NCBI RefSeq assembly: GCF_009749465.1
Contig: NZ_WBIS01000006.1
Location: 62,001 to 126,000, forward strand
DNA from: Agromyces terreus
GTDB lineage: Bacteria; Actinomycetota; Actinomycetes; Actinomycetales; Microbacteriaceae
Reading direction: 5' to 3'
DNA: 64,000 nucleotides
In this document: positions 16,644-25,443 of the stretch, piece after piece
Position numbering within the stretch: the stretch's first letter is position 1
Layout of the letters: each line of letters starts with the position of its first letter
Notes under the pieces: generated by a model
The model's input: only the letters and a program-made list of their open reading frames with translations
Told to the model about the DNA's origin: nothing
The model's database searches: none
Position numbers and translations under genes: made by a program

Positions 16644-18322
16644 GGAGTGCTCTTCTCTGTGGGGGTGGTCTCGTTCGGTTCGCCGGACTGCAGTGCGATG
16701 ATCGCGGCGCGGTTGGTCTCGAAGATCTTCGCATCGCCGAGCAGCCCCAGCTTCTGCATGCGCAGGCGTGCCGGTTCGCGCATGCGGCTGAAGGACAGCC
16801 GTACGCCGTTGCCGGCGAGCCACACGCGAAGGGCCTCGAACTCCTCGGCGCCGGTGACGTCGATGTCGGTCACGGCCTCCATGTCGATGACCACGTCGTG
16901 CACCGGCTCGCCTTCGACCGAGGTCACGGCGCGCTCGACGGCGGAGGTGAACACGCTGCCGTTCGCGAAGAACAGGGGTGCCGCGAGTCGGACGACGACG
17001 ACGCCGGGCACCGTGGTCGAACCCGCGGGAACGTCTTCGAGCAGCGACTCGCCGGGATCGCCAGAGCCCTCGAGCACGTCGATCGCGGGATTCGCTGCTC
17101 GCTTGGCCATGTTGATGAGGGCGAGGGTGAACGCGAGGACGATGCCGGGAATCGCGCCGATGAAGAGCGTCGCCAGGAAGCAGGAAGCGCCGACCACGAA
17201 CTCGAAGCGGTCCTTGCGCCAGAGATCGGCGAAGTCGCGGAAGCCCAGCAGCGGGATGATCGCGACGCCGACGACGGCGCCGATGGCCGGCGAGGGAATG
17301 TCGGCGAGCAGCGCGGTGCCGAAGACGAGGAGCAGCAGGGTGCCCACGGCCAGGACCAGCGAGGGCAGCTGGGTGCGCGAGCGCGCCTGGTCCATCGCGG
17401 CGGTGCGCGAGGTCGAGGAGCCGACCGCGAAGCTGCCCTGCGCGCCCGCGGCGATGTTCGAGAGGCCGAACGCCATGAGGTCGCGGTTCGCGTGGAACGG
17501 ATAGCGGTGCTTCTCGGAGTACGAGCGCGAGACGAGCAGGCCCTCGGCCGTGGTCACGAGGGTGAGCGCCATCGCCGAGGGGATGAGGGCGAGCCAGACG
17601 GTCCAGTCGAGCATCGGCCAGGTCAGCGCGGGCGGACCGGCGGGCACCTCGCCGAGCACGTCGACGCCCGCGTCGTCGAGGTTCGCCGCCACCACGACGA
17701 TCGTGGTGACCACGAGCACGACGAGCGCCCAGGGCACGGCCCCGAGGAACCGCTTGCCGAGCAGGAGCACGGCGACCGAGCCCGCCGAGATCGCGAGCGA
17801 CCAGAGATTCGTGGTGCCGAGGCCGCTCAGCAGCCCGCCGAGCTTGTCGACGAACTCGCCGCCCGAGTCGATCTTCACGCCGAGCATCTTCGCGATCTGG
17901 CTGACCATGATGTCGAGCGCGAGGCCGCCGACGAAGCCGATGAGGATCGGCTTGGAGAGGAAGTTCGCGAGGAACCCGAGCTTGAACACCGCGAGCAGCA
18001 CGAACATGACGCCGCAGATGATCGCCTGCGCGAGCGCGAGCGTCGCGTAGTCGGCGCTGCCGGCCGCCGCGAGGCCGCCGATCGAGGAGGCCACGAGCGC
18101 GGCCGCGGCGGCATCGGGCGAGGCCACGAGCTGCCGCGACGAGACGACGAGCGCGTAGACGACGGTGGGCACGATGAGCGCGTAGAGGCCCGCGGTGGCG
18201 GGGAGGCCCGCGATCTGCGCATAGCCGATGTTCAGCGGGATCGCGATCGCGATCAGGGTGACCCCCGCCGTCAGCTCGGTCGCGAGGTTCTTCTTCGTCA
18301 GGCCGGCCAGTGGTCGCTGCAT
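16640..18322 (-). CDS. SulP-family anion transporter with STAS domain
   Basis: SLC26/SulP secondary transporter, 560 residues. The membrane domain of ~10-14 helices starts LTAGVTLIAIAIPLNIGYAQ and includes GSSTSRTAAM. The cytoplasmic STAS domain (about residues 435-545) has VVIDMEAVTDIDVTGAEEF. Possible substrates are sulfate, bicarbonate or dicarboxylates; none can be assigned. Bicarbonate supply to the flanking biotin carboxylase is an attractive but untested idea. GAGGGAG precedes the ATG. Confidence 0.93.
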   Translation of the reverse strand: MQRPLAGLTKKNLATELTAGVTLIAIAIPLNIGYAQIAGLPATAGLYALIVPTVVYALVVSSRQLVASPDAAAAALVASSIGGLAAAGSADYATLALAQAIICGVMFVLLAVFKLGFLANFLSKPILIGFVGGLALDIMVSQIAKMLGVKIDSGGEFVDKLGGLLSGLGTTNLWSLAISAGSVAVLLLGKRFLGAVPWALVVLVVTTIVVVAANLDDAGVDVLGEVPAGPPALTWPMLDWTVWLALIPSAMALTLVTTAEGLLVSRSYSEKHRYPFHANRDLMAFGLSNIAAGAQGSFAVGSSTSRTAAMDQARSRTQLPSLVLAVGTLLLLVFGTALLADIPSPAIGAVVGVAIIPLLGFRDFADLWRKDRFEFVVGASCFLATLFIGAIPGIVLAFTLALINMAKRAANPAIDVLEGSGDPGESLLEDVPAGSTTVPGVVVVRLAAPLFFANGSVFTSAVERAVTSVEGEPVHDVVIDMEAVTDIDVTGAEEFEALRVWLAGNGVRLSFSRMREPARLRMQKLGLLGDAKIFETNRAAIIALQSGEPNETTPTEKSTP

Positions 18323-18423
18323 CGTGCTCCCTCACGTGATCCGTGTACGGGAATACTCTGGCATGCCGCGGTGGCCGAGGGGCGACCGATCGGAGTCGGC
18401 GCGGCGTCGCGCGTCGTCTGGCG

Positions 18424-20031
18424 TCACATGCGGAAGAGCCCGAACCTCGGCTCGGGCAGCGGGGTGCGGCTCGCGAGCTCGAGCGCCATCGCGAGCACGG
18501 TGCGCGTGTGGGCCGGGTCGATGATGCCGTCGTCCCAGAGCCGCGCGGTCGAGTGGTAGGGACTGCCCTGCGCCTCGTACTGCGCACGGATCGGGGCCTT
18601 GAACGCCTCGGCCGCGGCATCCGACCACGGCTCGCCCTTCACGGCGAGCTGATCGCCCTTCACGGTCGAGAGCACGGATGCCGCCTGCTCGCCGCCCATG
18701 ACCGAGATGCGCGCGTTCGGCCACATGAACAGGAACCGCGGCGAGTACGCGCGCCCGCACATGGAGTAGTTGCCCGCACCGAAGGACCCCCCGATCACGA
18801 CGGTGAGCTTCGGCACGCGGGTCGTGGCGACGGCGGTGACCATCTTCGCGCCGTGCTTGGCGATGCCGCCCGCCTCGGCGTCGCGGCCGACCATGAAGCC
18901 CGAGATGTTCTGGAGGAACACCAGGGGGATGCCGCGCTGGTCGCAGAGCTCGATGAAGTGCGCGCCCTTCATCGCCGACTCGCTGAAGAGCACGCCGTTG
19001 TTCGCGACGATGCCGACGGGGTGCCCGTCGAGATGGGCGAACCCGGTCACGAGCGTGTCGCCGTAGTCCGGCTTGAACTCCGCGAACTCGCTGCCGTCGA
19101 CGAGGCGGGCGATCACCTCGTGCACGTCGTACGGCTGCTGCACGTCGACCGGCACCGCCGCCGTGAGGCCCGCCGGGTCGACGACGGGCGCGCGGGGCTC
19201 GCGCACCGTCCACGCGCGCGGCGCGGGCTCCGGCAGGGTCGCGACCATGTCGCGCAGCAGCTCGAGCGCGTGCTCGTCGTCGTCGGCGAGATGGTCGGCG
19301 ACGCCGGAGACGCGGGCGTGCAGCTCGCCGCCGCCGAGCTCCTCGGGGGTGACGACCTCGCCGATCGCGGCCTTCACGAGGGGCGGGCCGCCGAGGAAGA
19401 TCGTGCCCTGCTCGCGCACGATGACCGACTCGTCGCTCATCGCGGGCACGTAGGCGCCGCCCGCCGTGCACGATCCGAGCACGGCCGCGAGCTGGGGGAT
19501 GCGCATCGACGAGAGCTGCGCCTGGTTGAAGAAGATGCGGCCGAAGTGCTCGCGATCCGGGAACACGTCGTCCTGCATGGGCAGGAACGCGCCGCCCGAA
19601 TCGACGAGGTAGATGCACGGCAGGCGGTGCTCGCGGGCGACCTCCTGCGCGCGAAGGTGCTTCTTGACCGTCATCGGGTAGTAGGTTCCGCCCTTGACGG
19701 TCGCGTCGTTGCAGACCACCACGACCGCGCGGCCGTGCACGAGCCCGACGCCGGTGATGATGCCGGCGCCCGGCGTGTCGTCGTCGTACAGGCCGTCGGC
19801 CGCGAGCGGGGAGAGCTCGAGGAACGGGCTGCCCTCGTCGAGCAGGCGGTCGACGCGATCGCGCGGCAGCAGCTTGCCGCGGGCGACGTGGCGGTCTCGG
19901 GATGCCTCGGGGCCGCCGAGGGCGGCAGCGGCGAGCCGCGCGCGCAGCTCGGCGACGAGCTCGGCGTGCTGCTCGGCGTTGCGCCGTGCGGCGTCGCCGT
20001 TCGGATCCACCTCGGTCGTGAGTGTCGGCAT
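18424..20031 (-). CDS. accD1: acyl-CoA carboxylase carboxyltransferase beta subunit (methylcrotonyl-CoA carboxylase type)
   Basis: Transfers carboxybiotin CO2 to an acyl-CoA, here probably 3-methylcrotonyl-CoA. The 535-residue protein has the two crotonase-like halves: [16 protein letters not shown] with [10 protein letters not shown] in the first, and [17 protein letters not shown] with [17 protein letters not shown] in the second. The SESAxKGxHFI pattern favours the methylcrotonyl over the propionyl class. GGAGGG precedes ATG 20031. A 16-bp operator lies 48 bp upstream, with the TetR gene divergent beyond it. Confidence 0.94.
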   Translation of the reverse strand: MPTLTTEVDPNGDAARRNAEQHAELVAELRARLAAAALGGPEASRDRHVARGKLLPRDRVDRLLDEGSPFLELSPLAADGLYDDDTPGAGIITGVGLVHGRAVVVVCNDATVKGGTYYPMTVKKHLRAQEVAREHRLPCIYLVDSGGAFLPMQDDVFPDREHFGRIFFNQAQLSSMRIPQLAAVLGSCTAGGAYVPAMSDESVIVREQGTIFLGGPPLVKAAIGEVVTPEELGGGELHARVSGVADHLADDDEHALELLRDMVATLPEPAPRAWTVREPRAPVVDPAGLTAAVPVDVQQPYDVHEVIARLVDGSEFAEFKPDYGDTLVTGFAHLDGHPVGIVANNGVLFSESAMKGAHFIELCDQRGIPLVFLQNISGFMVGRDAEAGGIAKHGAKMVTAVATTRVPKLTVVIGGSFGAGNYSMCGRAYSPRFLFMWPNARISVMGGEQAASVLSTVKGDQLAVKGEPWSDAAAEAFKAPIRAQYEAQGSPYHSTARLWDDGIIDPAHTRTVLAMALELASRTPLPEPRFGLFRM

Positions 20032-20079
20032 CGGCCCTCCGCGTGCGCGCGGCGCCCTTGTGCGTCGTCGCGATTTTCG

Positions 20080-20095
20080 GTTAGTGTTCACTAAC
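20080..20095. promoter_or_regulatory. TetR-type operator between accD1 and the TetR gene
   Basis: GTTAGTG-TT-CACTAAC: perfect 7-bp arms around a 2-bp spacer. It is the best copy of the element also found twice before accA1, and sits in the shared divergent promoter region. Confidence 0.8.
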
Positions 20096-20128
20096 TCGAT
20101 TTCCCGAGCGTAACGAGCAGGCAGGCGA

Positions 20129-20773
20129 ATGGCAAGCACACCGACGTCGACGACGATGGGGTTCACGGGCGAACCGCCGGCCGCGCCGCGCACCGATCGC
20201 GAACGGCAGAAGGCCGACCGACGCGCCGCGATCCTCACCGCCGCCGCACGCCTGTTCGCCGAACGCGGCTACGCGGGCGTCACGATCGAAGACCTCGGCA
20301 CCGCCGTGGGCGTCAGCGGTCCCGCCGTGTACCGGCACTTCCCCGGCAAGTCCGCCGTGCTCGCCGCGATCCTCGAGGGCGCCAGCCGCTCGCTCCTCGA
20401 CGGCGCCGACCGCGTGCGCATCGAAGCCCCCGATGCGGCATCCGCCCTGCGCGCGCTCATCGCCTTCCACGTGGACTTCGCGCTCGCCGACGCCGACGTC
20501 ATCGCCGTGCAGGACCGCGAACTCGAACAGCTCGACCCCGGCGTGCGGCACGAGGTGCGCTCGCTGCAGCGCCGCTACGTCGAGCACTGGGTCGCCACCC
20601 TCGCAGAGCTCAGGCCCGATCGGGCCGAGATGGAGCTGCGGTTCCGGGCACACGCCGCCTTCGGACTGCTGAACTCCACACCCCACAGCGCCCGCACCCC
20701 TGGGCGCAGACCCGCCGACGGCGCAGTCCGCGGCATCCTCGAGGAGATGGCATGGGCGAGCCTGCTGTCGTGA
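20129..20773 (+). CDS. TetR-family regulator of the leucine-degradation locus (probable)
   Basis: A 214-residue repressor. [24 protein letters not shown] at about residues 50-70. The C-terminal half has [19 protein letters not shown], as in the Rv2506-like group that sits beside accA1/accD1 in mycobacteria. It is divergent from accD1 with the GTTAGTG palindrome between them. The likely ligand is an acyl-CoA of the pathway (inference). Its end overlaps the next gene by 22 bp. Confidence 0.9.
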   Translation: MASTPTSTTMGFTGEPPAAPRTDRERQKADRRAAILTAAARLFAERGYAGVTIEDLGTAVGVSGPAVYRHFPGKSAVLAAILEGASRSLLDGADRVRIEAPDAASALRALIAFHVDFALADADVIAVQDRELEQLDPGVRHEVRSLQRRYVEHWVATLAELRPDRAEMELRFRAHAAFGLLNSTPHSARTPGRRPADGAVRGILEEMAWASLLS

Positions 20774-21126
20774 CCCTTCGCGCGACCCGCGACACGGATC
20801 TCGACACCCTGCACCGGATCACGCACGAGGCCGGGCACGGCCCCGACCACGACCCCGGCGACGACCTCGAGTGGCGCACGGTGCGCGCCGACGGCGAGAT
20901 CGTCGGCCGGGTCACGAGCCGGCGCGAGGGCGGCGACGTGTTCGTCGCCGTCTCGCTCCCGCCGTCCGCGAGCGAGGCCGTGGGCGTGCGCGCGCTGCGC
21001 CTGTTCGCCGACACGTTGCCCCGCCCCCTGCACGCCAAGGTCGCCGCTGCCGACGAGGCATCCGCCGCCATGCTCGAACACTGCGGGTTCCGTCGCGTCG
21101 ACGCGGGTCTCTACCGCCTCGACTGA
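20752..21126 (+). CDS. small GNAT-like acetyltransferase
   Basis: A 124-residue protein with the order of a GNAT fold: LRATRDTDLDTLHRI at the start, a central VGRVTSRREGGDVFVAVSL strand pair, and AADEASAAMLEHCGFRRVD near the end. The acetyl-CoA loop is poorly conserved, so activity is uncertain. It starts inside the TetR gene (22-bp overlap) and is probably co-transcribed with it. Confidence 0.75.
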   Translation: MGEPAVVTLRATRDTDLDTLHRITHEAGHGPDHDPGDDLEWRTVRADGEIVGRVTSRREGGDVFVAVSLPPSASEAVGVRALRLFADTLPRPLHAKVAAADEASAAMLEHCGFRRVDAGLYRLD

Positions 21127-21206
21127 GCCAACTGCCGGAAGGATCGGACGCCACGCCGCCTCGGCCACGACTCCGATCGGCGTGTCGCCCGGATCTTCCT
21201 GCAGCC

Positions 21207-22613
21207 TCAGATCATCGTGAGCGCGCGGGCCGGGTCGCGGAGGAGCCCGCCCACCTCGGTCAGGAACCGTGCCCCCTGCTCGCCGTCGACCAGGCGATGG
21301 TCGAACGACAGGCTCAACGTCATGACCTCGCGCAACGCGATCTCGCCGCGGAACTCCCACGGCTGCCGACGCACCGCGCCCATCGCGAGGATCGCCGCCT
21401 CGCCCGGGTTCAGGATCGGCGTGCCGGCGTCGATGCCGAACACCCCGACGTTCGTGATCGAGAGCGTTCCTCCGGCCAGGTCGGACGGCGGGGTGCGGCC
21501 CTCGCGCGCGGCGCCCGCGAGTTCGCCGATCGCGTCGGCGAGCTCGACGAGGGTCAGTCGCTCGGCGCCGTTCACGTTGGGCACGACGAGCCCCCGCTCC
21601 GTCGCCGCGGCGATGCCGAGGTTCAGCCCGGTGAACTGCACGATCTCCTGCGCGTCCTCGTCCCAGCGCGCGTTCACCTCGGGCGTGCGGCGCACGGCGA
21701 GGCACACGGCCTTCGCGACGACCGCGAGCGGCGTGATGCGGTGGCCGGCGAACGCGCGGTCCTCGCGAAGGGCGCGCACGAGGTCCATCGTCGCGGTCAC
21801 GTCGACCGTGAGGAACTCGGTGACGTGCGGGGCGGTGAACGCGCTGCGCACCATAGCCCGCGCCGTGTGCTTGCGCACCCCGCGGATCGGGATGCGGGTT
21901 CCGGCCGGCTCGCGACCGCCGTCGGCCGCGGACTCGCCGACGCGGCCATGGGCGGATGCCGCGGGCTCGGCCCCTGCCGCGGCCTCGACGTCGTGGCGCG
22001 TGATGAGCCCCCGCTCCCCCGTGCCCCGCACCGCGTCGAGGTCGACGCCGAGGTCGCGGGCGAGCTTGCGCACCGGCGGCGTCGAGCGCGGGCGCTCCGG
22101 CCGATCGGCGACGTCCGGCGCCTCGCGGGCGGGGCCCGGCTCCGGCCCTGACTCCGGCCCCGGCTCCGGCACGAGATCGGCGACGAGCGCCGAACGGCGG
22201 GCCCGCCGTCGCGGTCCGCCCTCGTCGCGGGCGCCGTAGCCCACGAGGTTCGGCCCCGGCGCGGCATCCGCACCGGCCGTGGAGTCCGACGCCGGCGGCG
22301 TCGATTCCGCGGCAGGCGGAGGCGCCGCGTCACCGGCCGGCCCCGCGGCATCCGCCCCCGCCGCACCGCCCGCGTCCGCCGTGTCGCAGGAGAAGAGCGG
22401 CTCGCCGACGTTGACGGTCTCGCCCTCGCCGGCGTGCAGCGCGGTGATGACGCCGGCGTACGGCGACGGCAGCTCGACCACGGCCTTCGCGGTCTCGACG
22501 TCGGCGATGATCTGGTTGAGCTCGACCCGATCGCCGACGGCGACGCGCCAGGCGACGATCTCGGACTCGGTCAGGCCCTCGCCGAGATCGGGCAGCGGGA
22601 ACTCGCGGATCAT
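21207..22613 (-). CDS. bkdC: branched-chain 2-oxoacid dehydrogenase E2 (dihydrolipoyl acyltransferase)
   Basis: Transfers the acyl group from E1 to CoA. The 468-residue protein has a lipoyl domain with Lys43 in DVETAKAVVEL, an Ala/Pro-rich linker, a peripheral-subunit-binding domain (PVRKLARDLGVDLDAVRGTG), a second linker, and the acyltransferase domain ending in the catalytic SFDHRLVDGEQGARFL. Start ATG 22613 lies two bases after the E1 beta stop. Third gene of bkdABC. No E3 gene is in the window, so a shared dihydrolipoamide dehydrogenase must come from elsewhere. Confidence 0.95.
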   Translation of the reverse strand: MIREFPLPDLGEGLTESEIVAWRVAVGDRVELNQIIADVETAKAVVELPSPYAGVITALHAGEGETVNVGEPLFSCDTADAGGAAGADAAGPAGDAAPPPAAESTPPASDSTAGADAAPGPNLVGYGARDEGGPRRRARRSALVADLVPEPGPESGPEPGPAREAPDVADRPERPRSTPPVRKLARDLGVDLDAVRGTGERGLITRHDVEAAAGAEPAASAHGRVGESAADGGREPAGTRIPIRGVRKHTARAMVRSAFTAPHVTEFLTVDVTATMDLVRALREDRAFAGHRITPLAVVAKAVCLAVRRTPEVNARWDEDAQEIVQFTGLNLGIAAATERGLVVPNVNGAERLTLVELADAIGELAGAAREGRTPPSDLAGGTLSITNVGVFGIDAGTPILNPGEAAILAMGAVRRQPWEFRGEIALREVMTLSLSFDHRLVDGEQGARFLTEVGGLLRDPARALTMI

Positions 22614-22615
22614 GC

Positions 22616-23626
22616 TCACGCCTCCACTCCGCTCAGCGAATTCGGGCGGCCGAGCGCGCGGTCGACCCCGTCGAGGATGCGGTCGAGGTCGGGCAGGTGG
22701 TGCCGTTCGAGCTTGGCCGGCGGGTACGGGATGTCGTGGCCGGTGACGCGCACGGGCGCGGCCTCGAGGAACTCGAAGCAGCGCTCGGTGATGCTCGCCG
22801 CGATCTCGGCGCCGAGCCCGACCTGCTGCCCCGCCTCGTGGGCGATCACGAGCCGGCCGGTGCGGCGAACCGAGGACGCGACGGTCGTCAGGTCCATCGG
22901 GGAGAGCGAGCGCAGGTCGATGACCTCGATCGAGACCCCGTCGTCCTGGGCGGCGATGGCCGCGTCTCGTGCGGTCTGCACGAGGGCGCCATACGTCACG
23001 AGCGTGACGTCGGTGCCGGATGCCACGACCGAGGCCACGCCGAGCGGCTTCGCGTCGGCGAGGCTCGCGCTCTCGTCGACCTCGCCCTTCACGTGGTAGC
23101 GGCGCTTGGGTTCGAAGAAGAGCACGGGGTCGTCGCTCGCGATGGCCTGCTGGATCATGACGTACGCGTCCGCGGCATCCGAGCAGGCGACGACGCGCAG
23201 GCCCGCGGTGTGCGCGAAGTACGCCTCGGGCGACTCCGAGTGGTGCTCGGCCGCGCCGATGCCGCCGCCGAACGGCACCCGGATCGTGATCGGCATGCGC
23301 ACGTTGCCGCGCGAGCGGTAGTGGAGCTTGGCGACCTGGGCGACGATCTGGTCGAATCCGGGGTAGATGAAGCCGTCGAACTGGATCTCGACGACCGGGC
23401 GGTAGCCGCGGTACGCGAGCCCGACGGCGGTGCCGATGATGCCCGCCTCCGAGAGCGGCGTGTCGACGACGCGATGCGCGCCGAACTCGGCCTTGAGCCC
23501 GTCGGTGATGCGGAAGACGCCGCCGAGCGTGCCGATGTCCTCGCCGAGCAGCACGACCCGGTCGTCGCCGGCGAGCGAGCGGCGGAGCCCGGCGTTCAGC
23601 GCGCCGCCGAGGGTGAGCGCGGTCAT
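22616..23626 (-). CDS. bkdB: branched-chain 2-oxoacid dehydrogenase E1 beta subunit
   Basis: A 336-residue transketolase-like subunit that forms the E1 heterotetramer. Features are DTPLSEAGIIGTAVGLAYRG with VVEIQFDGFIYPGFDQIV, VPFGGGIGAAEHHSES, and the C-terminal VIDLRSLSPMD and AHEAGQQVGLGAEI typical of pyrimidine-binding E1 beta chains. It overlaps E1 alpha by 4 bp and lies 2 bp before E2. Assigned to branched-chain rather than pyruvate dehydrogenase from sequence type and locus. Confidence 0.94.
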   Translation of the reverse strand: MTALTLGGALNAGLRRSLAGDDRVVLLGEDIGTLGGVFRITDGLKAEFGAHRVVDTPLSEAGIIGTAVGLAYRGYRPVVEIQFDGFIYPGFDQIVAQVAKLHYRSRGNVRMPITIRVPFGGGIGAAEHHSESPEAYFAHTAGLRVVACSDAADAYVMIQQAIASDDPVLFFEPKRRYHVKGEVDESASLADAKPLGVASVVASGTDVTLVTYGALVQTARDAAIAAQDDGVSIEVIDLRSLSPMDLTTVASSVRRTGRLVIAHEAGQQVGLGAEIAASITERCFEFLEAAPVRVTGHDIPYPPAKLERHHLPDLDRILDGVDRALGRPNSLSGVEA

Positions 23627-24756
23627 CGCGCACCTCCTTCGAACTGGTCGAGGTAGCGCGTGTAGTGCTCGCGCTGGCGCTCAAGGTGCGCGTGGGGTTC
23701 GGCGTAGACGTGGTCGAAGACGCTCAGCGGCTCGGGGTCGGCGATCGAGGTGATGGCCGCGCGCAGCTCGGCGGCCATGCGGTCGGCCCGCTCGGCCGCC
23801 TCGCGCTCGAGGGCCTCGACGTCGGCTCCGGATGCCTCGAGCAACGCCCTGACCCGCGCGATCGGGTCGCGCTCGCGCCACGACGCGAGCTCCTCCTCGC
23901 CGCGGTAGCGCTTCGGGTCGTCCGCCGTGGTGTGCGGACCCATGCGATAGGTGACCGCCTCGATGAAGGTCGGACCCTCGCCGCGGCGCGCCCGGTCGAG
24001 GGCCATCCGCGTGGTCGCCATCACGGCGAGCACGTCGTTGCCGTCGACGCGGATGCCCGGGATGCCGAACCCGTCGGCGCGGCGGGCCAGCGGCTGCCTG
24101 GACTGCAGGCCCACCGGCTCGGAGATGGCCCACTGGTTGTTCTGGCAGAGGAACACGACGGGCGCGTCGAAGCTCGCCGCGAAGACGAGCGCCTCGTTCA
24201 CATCGCCCTCGCTCGTCGCGCCGTCGCCGAAGTACGCGACGGCCGCGGCATCCGAGCCCTCCCACTTCGCGCCCATGGCCCAGCCGGTCGCGTGCAGCGC
24301 CTGCGCGCCGATGATGATCTGCGGCACGGCCATGCCGTGCTCGAACGGGTTCCAGCCGGATGCCGCGGCCCCGCGCCAGACGCGCAGCAGATCGGCGGGA
24401 CCGACGCCGCGCACCCAGGCGACGGCGTGCTCGCGGTAGCTCGTGAACGCGAAGTCGTCGTCGCGGAGCGCCCGCGCGGAGCCGATCTGCGCGGCCTCCT
24501 GCCCCGCGAGCGGCGGCCAGAGGCCGAGCTCGCCCTGGCGCTGGAGCGCCGTCGCCTCGGTGTCGAGTCGTCGCACGACCGACATGTCCAGGTGCAGCGC
24601 CCGGAGCGCGTCGAGGTCGACGTCCTCGACCCAGCGGTCGAGTTCGGAGTCGTGGCGCCGCTCGCCCGAGGGGGTGATGAGCTGCAGGAACTCGTCGGGC
24701 TTCGTCAGGAGCCCGGTGGCATGTCGGTCGGGTGGGGTCATCGCGGATGTGGTCAT
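23623..24756 (-). CDS. bkdA: branched-chain 2-oxoacid dehydrogenase E1 alpha subunit
   Basis: Thiamine-diphosphate-dependent decarboxylase, 377 residues. The TPP motif runs from YFGDGATSEGDVNEAL to QNNQWAIS. The regulatory-type loop RMGPHTTADDPKRY matches branched-chain E1 alpha (RxGHHSTSDD in others). First gene of bkdABC, preceded by GAGGA 7 nt before ATG 24756. The divergent Lrp gene and a 17-bp palindrome lie upstream. Confidence 0.94.
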   Translation of the reverse strand: MTTSAMTPPDRHATGLLTKPDEFLQLITPSGERRHDSELDRWVEDVDLDALRALHLDMSVVRRLDTEATALQRQGELGLWPPLAGQEAAQIGSARALRDDDFAFTSYREHAVAWVRGVGPADLLRVWRGAAASGWNPFEHGMAVPQIIIGAQALHATGWAMGAKWEGSDAAAVAYFGDGATSEGDVNEALVFAASFDAPVVFLCQNNQWAISEPVGLQSRQPLARRADGFGIPGIRVDGNDVLAVMATTRMALDRARRGEGPTFIEAVTYRMGPHTTADDPKRYRGEEELASWRERDPIARVRALLEASGADVEALEREAAERADRMAAELRAAITSIADPEPLSVFDHVYAEPHAHLERQREHYTRYLDQFEGGAR

Positions 24757-24868
24757 CGCAGGATCCTCGCGCTCGGCGACCGCCTCGTGAGCCGTCGCAC
24801 CGGCGGCGTTGCCGGATACCCCGGAGACTACGTGGATCCAGCACTGCGCTCAAGCATCTCGGAACCGG

Positions 24869-24885
24869 TTGAGCATGTTGCTCAA
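24869..24885. promoter_or_regulatory. Lrp-type operator between bkdA and its regulator
   Basis: TTGAGCA-TGT-TGCTCAA, perfect 7-bp arms with a 3-bp spacer. A further GCTCAA half-site lies at 24848-24853. It overlaps the region where both divergent promoters should be. Confidence 0.7.
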
Positions 24886-24920
24886 TCACGACCCCCGTTG
24901 CGGTGCTAACGTGTGGCGGT

Positions 24921-25379
24921 ATGACCGCCTACGACAGCGTGGACCGCGCCCTCCTCCTCGCCCTCGGCTCCGACCCGCGCGCGACCGTCGTCGCCCTCGC
25001 CGACGGGCTCGGCCTGTCGCGCAACACGGTGCAGGCGCGCATGGCCCGGCTCGAGGCATCCGGCGCCTTCCTCTCCTTCGAGCGCAGCATCGACCCGGCC
25101 CCGCTCGGGTTCCCGCTGGAGGCGTTCATCTCGGTGCACGTGCGGCAGCGGGAGCTCGGCGAGGTCGTCGAGGCGCTTCGCGGGATCCCCGAGGTCATCC
25201 AGGCGCACGGGCTCTCGGGCTCCGTCGACCTGCTCGTGCGCGTGGTCTGCCGCGACGCGCACGACCTGTTCCGCATCGACGGCGAGATCCTCGCCGTCGA
25301 CGGGGTCGAGCGCACCGAGACCTCGCTCGCGATGGGCGAGCTCATCCCCTTCAGACTGGGGCCGCTGCTCGAACGCTGA
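24921..25379 (+). CDS. Lrp/AsnC-family regulator (BkdR-like)
   Basis: A 152-residue protein. N-terminal HTH ATVVALADGLGLSRNTVQARM (residues about 18-38), then the RAM ligand-binding domain with IQAHGLSGSVDLLVRVV and VERTETSLAM. Divergent from bkdABC, matching the BkdR arrangement in which a branched-chain amino acid-responsive Lrp protein controls the dehydrogenase. ATG 24921 lies 8 nt after TAACGT, so the mRNA may be leaderless. Confidence 0.92.
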   Translation: MTAYDSVDRALLLALGSDPRATVVALADGLGLSRNTVQARMARLEASGAFLSFERSIDPAPLGFPLEAFISVHVRQRELGEVVEALRGIPEVIQAHGLSGSVDLLVRVVCRDAHDLFRIDGEILAVDGVERTETSLAMGELIPFRLGPLLER

Positions 25380-25395
25380 GGCGAGGCCGACGTCC

Positions 25396-25441
25396 TGCAA
25401 AGAAACACTTGCAAAGCAATCTTTGCAGCGATACCTTTGCA
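25396..25441. promoter_or_regulatory. nested symmetric operator of the ArsR-like gene
   Basis: Four copies of TGCAAAG/CTTTGCA: outer pair 25396-25402 and 25435-25441, inner pair 25410-25416 and 25421-25427. Both pairs share the same centre (25418.5). The rightmost site ends 2 nt before the ATG and overlaps a TACCTT -10 box (25432-25437). Confidence 0.75.
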
Positions 25442-25443
25442 TC

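Noticed and set aside
15200..18322. MBL, GAP and SulP genes as part of a mobile element
   Set aside because: No integrase, transposase, terminal repeats or tRNA gene around them; base composition is like the neighbours.
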